6,974 bases of DNA from Proteobacteria bacterium UBA4457 (GTDB lineage Bacteria > Pseudomonadota > Gammaproteobacteria > Ga0077536), in assembly GCA_002390205.1 (NCBI GenBank), contig DGOV01000141.1, positions 1 to 6,974 of the forward strand, given 5' to 3'. The notes beneath the pieces were generated by a model. It worked only from the letters and a program-made list of their open reading frames with translations, ran no database searches and was not told the origin of the DNA. Shown here piece after piece: positions 5,222 through 6,974 of the stretch. The position numbers were made by a program, and so were the translations under genes. Every line of letters starts with the position of its first letter. Within the stretch, counting starts at the first letter, position 1.

Positions 5222-5926
5222 CTATTCATGAAAGCTTACTCGAAGGAGTTGAATAGAGATTTCTTCACCATTTTTTCCAACGTTTAAAATTTTAACAGGG
5301 AGATAACTAAACTGCGAGGCAGCCCATATCTTAGTTTTTTTCCTATTGTCGTTGATTTGTCTTAACAGGATCTTAACATCCAAGTTACCTAGTCCCGTCG
5401 ATAGCTCTCCCGTTGAAAGAGATCTGAAATCGAGCGCTTTGATTTTTTTCTTTTTTAATATTTTATAATTAAATGCATCTGCTGAAGAATTGTGCATATC
5501 TATACAGAGTTGCAGTTGGTAAGACAAAGAATCGTGTAAATCATCTAAGTGATCCGAGGAAATTCCATCTGGCTGTTTGTGCACGCTCTTCTGTCGGTCA
5601 ATTTGGAAGTTTAAGCTATAGGACTCCGTCTTGCTTTTTTGTTTGTTCTCATATCGAAAAGGAATTACTCGAGCCCCATTGATTTTCCCAACACTGGATT
5701 CAACCTTTTGTTCTCGGGTGAAAAATTTTCCTATCCCATAAGGTTTAGTGATAGATGTGAAAGCGTAAGAACTGTCGGCTTTACGCAGGAAGACTTGCTC
5801 TATCGTTCCGACTCTAATCTCATGTTTTATGATTTGATAGGTCGCGTTGTATGAATTTATAAGCGCATAACTTGGTAAACTGGTAAGCAACGTGATTGCG
5901 GCTGTTAATCTGCATAAGTTCAGCAT
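5222..5926 (-). CDS. Secreted DUF3108-family protein
   Basis: Encodes 234 residues. The N-terminus is a Sec signal peptide (positive R6, hydrophobic LTAAITLLTSL, probable cleavage after SYA at residue 21), so the mature protein is about 213 residues and periplasmic or envelope-associated. Features typical of DUF3108 are visible: INSYNATYQI right after cleavage, IPFRYENK (88-95), DSLSYQLQL (132-140), STGLGNLDV (176-184), and KIWAASQFSYLPVKI (199-213) near the end. The family has no established biochemical function that I can name; a beta-rich fold is likely from its alternating strands. A lysine run (KILKKKKIK, 155-163) is unusual. No clear ribosome binding site precedes the ATG, although a TATAAT lies just upstream. 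It is a single-gene unit, convergent with dsbC and divergent from hldE. Family assignment is fairly sure, role unknown. Confidence 0.82.
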   Translation of the reverse strand: MLNLCRLTAAITLLTSLPSYALINSYNATYQIIKHEIRVGTIEQVFLRKADSSYAFTSITKPYGIGKFFTREQKVESSVGKINGARVIPFRYENKQKSKTESYSLNFQIDRQKSVHKQPDGISSDHLDDLHDSLSYQLQLCIDMHNSSADAFNYKILKKKKIKALDFRSLSTGELSTGLGNLDVKILLRQINDNRKKTKIWAASQFSYLPVKILNVGKNGEEISIQLLRVSFHE

Positions 5927-5940
5927 GTGTCTATGATAAG

Positions 5941-5946
5941 ATTATA
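5941..5946 (-). promoter_or_regulatory. Perfect -10 hexamer close to the DUF3108 gene start
   Basis: The complement of 5941-5946 reads TATAAT. Initiation about 7 bases downstream would fall near 5934, leaving a leader of only about 8 bases before the ATG. That would fit the missing ribosome binding site. No good -35 is seen at the right distance (5964-5969), so the match may be chance in AT-rich DNA. Confidence 0.3.
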
Positions 5947-6005
5947 GGTGGTTTGATGATAGAGTTATTTCTAGGGTGGTTAATTGGTATATGGATATGA
6001 TCTCC

Positions 6006-6974
6006 ATGAGAGCGGTTGTTGAGAAAATCTGTAATGGGAGAATTCTTGTAATAGGAGACTTGCTCTTAGATCGTTATTTGTCCGGAACAACGTCGCGGAT
6101 CTCTCCTGAGGCTCCTGTACCTATCGTTAGAGTTGACAGCACGATTGAACGGATTGGAGGAGCCGGAAACGTAGCCGCTAATGCAGCTACGTTGGGAGCT
6201 TCAGTAAGTCTGGTAGGACAAGTCGGCGACGACGCTGATGGGGCGCAAATAGAAAAAATTTCCCGCAGTCTGGGAATTGAGTGTGGGCTAGTTAAAAGCG
6301 CTACTTGTTCCACGATAGTTAAGACACGAGTAGTGAGTCAAGGTCAACAGATGCTGCGAATTGATTTCGAGCAATCGCCCGTCAGAGGTGAAGGTAACAA
6401 AGTTCATACTGAATTTGCTAGCCATTTGCAAAAATGCGATGTGGTGGTGATATCAGACTATGGAAAAGGGAGTGTTGGTGAAGTTGCAAAACTCATTAAC
6501 CAGGCTAAAGCCTTAGGTCGATTCGTCATCGTCGATCCCAAAGGTGTAGAGTTTTCGAAATACCGAGGCGTAGATTTATTGACTCCAAACTTGAAAGAGT
6601 TCGAGGCTGTGGCTGGAGATTGTAGCTCTGATGAGGTACTTATAACCAAAGCTAGGAGTATGTTGAATGAATTAGCTATTGATGCGATTTTAGTTACGAA
6701 AGGACCTTTAGGCATGATCCTTGTTGAAGATAATAGCCATTTTACAATAGCGGCCGAAGCCAAAGAAGTATTCGATGTTACCGGTGCAGGAGACACTGTT
6801 TGCGGGGTGCTGGCTGCTTTTATAAGTGCAGGTTCAAATATTAGGAATGCTGTTGCCTACGCTAATAAGGCTGCTGGTATTGTTGTGGGTCGTTTTGGTG
6901 CAGCTACGTTAACATTAGAGGAAATCAGGAAATTTGATATCCCATCAGAAGCGAAAACCGGAATATTAGAGTTA
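6006..6974 (+). CDS. hldE: D-glycero-beta-D-manno-heptose-7-phosphate kinase (HldE/RfaE kinase domain), partial
   Basis: The reading frame runs off the right edge with 323 codons visible. The kinase phosphorylates heptose 7-phosphate at C1 in ADP-heptose synthesis for the LPS inner core. It is a PfkB/ribokinase-family protein. Visible motifs are VIGDLLLDRY (15-24), SRISPEAPVPIV (30-41), GGAGNVAANAATLG (51-64), SDYGKG (150-155), VDPKG (176-180), TPNLKEFE (193-200) and DVTGAGDT (257-264) with catalytic base D263. In-frame ATGs occur at 5991, 5997 and 6006. I choose 6006 because it matches the E. coli N-terminal length, although AGGGTGG (5973-5979) might serve 5991. In bifunctional HldE an adenylyltransferase domain follows the kinase. 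It would start beyond the edge, so whether this gene is bifunctional or kinase-only (hldA-like) cannot be told. Confidence 0.92.
   Translation, partial: MRAVVEKICNGRILVIGDLLLDRYLSGTTSRISPEAPVPIVRVDSTIERIGGAGNVAANAATLGASVSLVGQVGDDADGAQIEKISRSLGIECGLVKSATCSTIVKTRVVSQGQQMLRIDFEQSPVRGEGNKVHTEFASHLQKCDVVVISDYGKGSVGEVAKLINQAKALGRFVIVDPKGVEFSKYRGVDLLTPNLKEFEAVAGDCSSDEVLITKARSMLNELAIDAILVTKGPLGMILVEDNSHFTIAAEAKEVFDVTGAGDTVCGVLAAFISAGSNIRNAVAYANKAAGIVVGRFGAATLTLEEIRKFDIPSEAKTGILEL

Noticed and set aside
5473..5854. Two overlapping short plus-strand open frames opposite the DUF3108 gene
   Set aside because: They are shadows of the DUF3108 coding sequence; neither has a family signature.
6074..6796. 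Two minus-strand open frames opposite hldE
   Set aside because: The hldE frame carries all the PfkB motifs through this region. The minus-strand translations are serine- and proline-rich reflections of it.

Overview
The window looks like ordinary chromosomal DNA from a gammaproteobacterium. The XerD, TrmD, RimM, L19 and DsbC proteins all resemble their enterobacterial and pseudomonad counterparts. The block rpsP-rimM-trmD-rplS followed by xerD-dsbC is a gene order known from Pseudomonas and relatives. The presence of dsbC (periplasmic disulfide isomerase) and an ADP-heptose pathway kinase shows a Gram-negative cell with a heptose-containing LPS core. Base composition is AT-leaning and even along the window. 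I see no tRNA, rRNA, insertion sequence, CRISPR array, phage gene or defence gene.

Layout from left to right: the 3' end of pnp (+); fau, a 5-formyltetrahydrofolate cyclo-ligase (-), convergent with pnp; a divergent 134-base regulatory gap; the ribosome and tRNA-modification operon rpsP-rimM-trmD-rplS (+); a small glutaredoxin-like gene (-) whose end overlaps rplS by 8 bases; xerD-dsbC (+); a secreted DUF3108 protein (-), convergent with dsbC; and the kinase part of hldE (+), cut by the window edge. Strand alternates at almost every functional unit, so convergent pairs are packed with gaps of 39 and 4 bases and one overlap. No gene-free stretch exceeds about 135 bases.

Functionally, the operon supplies two ribosomal proteins (S16, L19), a 30S maturation factor (RimM) and the tRNA m1G37 methyltransferase (TrmD). 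pnp adds RNA turnover. xerD resolves chromosome dimers. dsbC and the glutaredoxin-like gene both handle thiol chemistry, but in different compartments. hldE and the DUF3108 protein concern the cell envelope (hldE by family, DUF3108 by its signal peptide only).

I did not find a convincing undescribed system. The most interesting non-coding signal is the fau/rpsP gap. It holds a terminator-like hairpin reading toward rpsP and, just after it, an extended -10 element that overlaps a -10-like element on the opposite strand. Other points worth a look are three non-ATG starts among four consecutive plus-strand genes (trmD, xerD, dsbC), the glutaredoxin-like protein with its N-terminal extension, and the lineage-specific neighbours flanking conserved blocks.
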